Origin: Actinomycetota bacterium
GTDB lineage: Bacteria; Actinomycetota; Actinomycetes; S36-B12
Direction: 5' to 3'
Length of the DNA: 6,631 nt
NCBI GenBank assembly: GCA_009726075.1
Contig: WLND01000097.1
Span: forward strand, 1 to 6,631
The notes below the pieces were generated by a model that was not told where the DNA came from, did not search any database, and saw only the letters and a list, made by a program, of their open reading frames with translations. Positions 5,390 through 6,631 of this stretch are shown in pieces. Numbering within the stretch: the first letter of the stretch is position 1; every line of letters begins with the position of its first letter. A program made the translations under genes and the position numbers.

Positions 5390-6469
5390 GTGACCGAAGC
5401 CGTGCTCCTCGTAGGAGGCCAGGGCACTCGCCTTCGCCCCTTGACCATCAACACGCCCAAGCCGATGCTCCCGGTGGCAGGTGTGCCGTTCACGGTGCAC
5501 CAGATCACCCGGGCGCGCGATGCCGGGGTCACCCGCATCGTGCTCGGCACGAGCTACCGAGCCGAGGTGTTCCGCGAGTTCATCGACGGCAACGATCTTG
5601 GGATCGAGGTCGTCATCGCGACGGAGGACGAGCCGCTCGGCACGGGCGGCGCCATCCGGCACGCGCTGCCATACCTGACCAGCGGGCCGGATGAGCCAGT
5701 CCTCGTGTTCAACGGCGACGTCCTGTCCGGCCTGGATATCGCCGGGCTCGTCCGGCATCACGTGACGTCCGAGAGCGACGTGTCGCTCTACTTGACCCCC
5801 GTCGAGGATCCGCGCGCCTACGGGCTGGTGCCGACCGATGAGCTCGGTCGCGTCACCCAGTTCTTGGAGAAGCCGCAGACTCCGGAGGAGATCGTTACCG
5901 ACCAGATCAATGCCGGCTGCTACGTGTTCAAGCGCAGCATCATCGACGCGATCCCCACCGGCCGGCCGGTCTCGGTCGAGCGCGAGACCTTCCCCGGCCT
6001 GCTCGAAGCAGGCGCCCTCGTGAGCGGCGTGGTCGACCGCGGGTACTGGCTCGACCTGGGCACGCCGCTGTCGTTCGTGCGGGGGTCGTGCGACCTGGTC
6101 ATGGGCCTGGCGCCGAGCCCGGCCGTTGCAGCCATCGGATCATCCCTGGTCCTCCCCGGGTCGGTCATCGGGGCGCGAGCCCACCTCGACGGGGGCACGA
6201 CGATTGGGTCGAATGTCGACGTCGGCGACGATTGCGTGATCGACGGAGCGGTCGTCTTCGATGGTGCGGTCATCGGTGCGGGCGCCCGGATCACGAACAG
6301 CATCATCGGCGTCGGTTCGCGCATCGGCAGCGGGTGCGTGATCGACGGAGCCGTCATCGGCGACGGTGCCGTGATCGGCGCAGGCAATGAACTCCTCGCG
6401 GGCGCACGGGTGTGGCCCGACGCGGTGATCGGCGACACGGCGGTCCGCTTTTCGAGCGACCGGTCGTAG
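5390..6469 (+). CDS. Sugar-1-phosphate nucleotidyltransferase, probable mannose-1-phosphate guanylyltransferase (ManB/GDP-mannose pyrophosphorylase type)
   Basis: Cytoplasmic enzyme that joins a nucleoside triphosphate to a sugar 1-phosphate and releases pyrophosphate. In this subfamily the product is most likely GDP-mannose, the mannosyl donor for envelope glycans. 359 residues from a GTG at 5390. The N-terminal Rossmann-like domain has GGQGTRLRPLT (9-19), KPMLPV (24-29), GTGGAIRHAL (84-93), FNGDVLS (107-113, metal-binding D110), EKP (160-162), INAGCYVF (173-180) and YWLDLGTP (219-226, second Asp D222). From about 245 to 350 it is a left-handed beta-helix of hexapeptide repeats (GSVIGA, GAVIGA, GSRIGS). 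The frame is open upstream to 4904, but that part is antisense to the TIGR03089 gene and is not expected in the product. The family also includes glucose-1-phosphate thymidylyl- and uridylyltransferases, so the exact nucleotide and sugar are inferred. In mycobacteria the counterpart is called ManB, a symbol used for phosphomannomutase elsewhere, so I leave it blank. Confidence 0.93.
   Translation: MTEAVLLVGGQGTRLRPLTINTPKPMLPVAGVPFTVHQITRARDAGVTRIVLGTSYRAEVFREFIDGNDLGIEVVIATEDEPLGTGGAIRHALPYLTSGPDEPVLVFNGDVLSGLDIAGLVRHHVTSESDVSLYLTPVEDPRAYGLVPTDELGRVTQFLEKPQTPEEIVTDQINAGCYVFKRSIIDAIPTGRPVSVERETFPGLLEAGALVSGVVDRGYWLDLGTPLSFVRGSCDLVMGLAPSPAVAAIGSSLVLPGSVIGARAHLDGGTTIGSNVDVGDDCVIDGAVVFDGAVIGAGARITNSIIGVGSRIGSGCVIDGAVIGDGAVIGAGNELLAGARVWPDAVIGDTAVRFSSDRS
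6233..6385 (+). repeat. 51-nt repeat inside the beta-helix coding region
   Basis: The units start at 6233 and 6335, 102 nt apart. They share an identical first 17 nt (TGCGTGATCGACGGAGC) and match at about 42 of 51 positions by eye. They encode CVIDGAVVFDGAVIGAG and CVIDGAVIGDGAVIGAG, one beta-helix repeat period each. The high DNA identity suggests the coils spread by internal duplication or gene conversion. Confidence 0.6.
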
Positions 6470-6517
6470 CTCCAGGGCGTTCGGGACCTCAGCCACGCCG
6501 CCCGCGAGTTGCAGCCC

Positions 6518-6631
6518 TTAGCTGCTCGCCTCGGCTGCGATTTCGGCATCGACGCGCCGGCTCTTGCGTTCTTCGCTGCTGAACCACTCGGCCGCCACGA
6601 TCATCATCCACATCGAATCGACGATCATGAC
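6518..6631 (-). CDS. C-terminal fragment of an unrecognised protein entering from the right edge
   Basis: An open minus-strand frame enters at 6631 and ends at a TAA at 6520-6518, giving 37 residues. It begins with a hydrophobic, Met/Trp-rich stretch (MIVDSMWMMIVAAEWF, about residues 2-17 of the fragment). A charged tail follows (EERKSRRVDAEIAAEASS), as at the end of a membrane-associated helix or an amphipathic helix. Third positions are mostly G or C, as in the neighbours. It is convergent with the nucleotidyltransferase gene, whose stop lies 48 bp away. I do not recognise the family, and the fragment is too short to propose a function. Confidence 0.5.
   Translation of the reverse strand, partial: VMIVDSMWMMIVAAEWFSSEERKSRRVDAEIAAEASS

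Noticed and set aside
6470..6517. Possible terminator between the convergent nucleotidyltransferase gene and the right-edge gene
   Set aside because: The only pairing seen is GGGCG (6475-6479) with CGCCC (6499-6503) across a 19-nt loop, too weak to call.

Overview
The window is uniformly GC-rich with strongly GC-biased third codon positions, frequent GTG starts and cell-envelope gene families typical of Actinobacteria (Actinomycetota). The genus cannot be named from the sequence. There is no CRISPR array, tRNA or rRNA gene, insertion sequence, phage gene or other sign of recent transfer. It reads as a chromosomal cell-wall locus.

Layout from left to right: (1) 1-906, minus strand, a LytR-CpsA-Psr (LCP) wall-polymer ligase whose C-terminus runs off the left edge. 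(2) 907-1133, a 227-bp divergent promoter region with a perfect 16-bp palindrome, a tandem AAGTGAC repeat and a GGAAT dyad. (3) 1134-4430, plus strand, a large secreted multidomain protein joining a zinc amidase (Amidase_2/PGRP type), a FlgD-like Ig domain, an actinobacterial-type SpoIID/LytB domain and a C-terminal Ig-like domain with a lysine-rich tail. (4) 4431-4620, a convergent intergenic region with a possible hairpin and a pair of 29-bp direct repeats 46 bp apart. (5) 4621-5349, minus strand, a TIGR03089-family protein. (6) a 40-bp divergent gap. (7) 5390-6469, plus strand, a sugar-1-phosphate nucleotidyltransferase of the mycobacterial ManB (GDP-mannose pyrophosphorylase) type with a left-handed beta-helix tail. 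(8) 6518-6631, minus strand, the C-terminal 37 codons of an unrecognised protein that enters from the right edge.

The genes fit one theme, building and remodelling the envelope. The nucleotidyltransferase would supply an activated sugar (probably GDP-mannose) for wall glycans. The LCP enzyme would attach a lipid-linked polymer to peptidoglycan. The amidase-SpoIID protein would cut peptidoglycan at two bond types. The TIGR03089 protein, of unknown function, is known as an actinobacterial family found near LCP genes. From memory, M. tuberculosis has a comparable neighbourhood (Rv3264c ManB, Rv3267 LCP, Rv3268 TIGR03089), which supports the assignments but was not checked here.

The most notable item is the single polypeptide carrying both an amidase and a SpoIID-type lytic transglycosylase domain. 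These two activities are carried by separate proteins, SpoIIP and SpoIID, in the Bacillus engulfment machinery.
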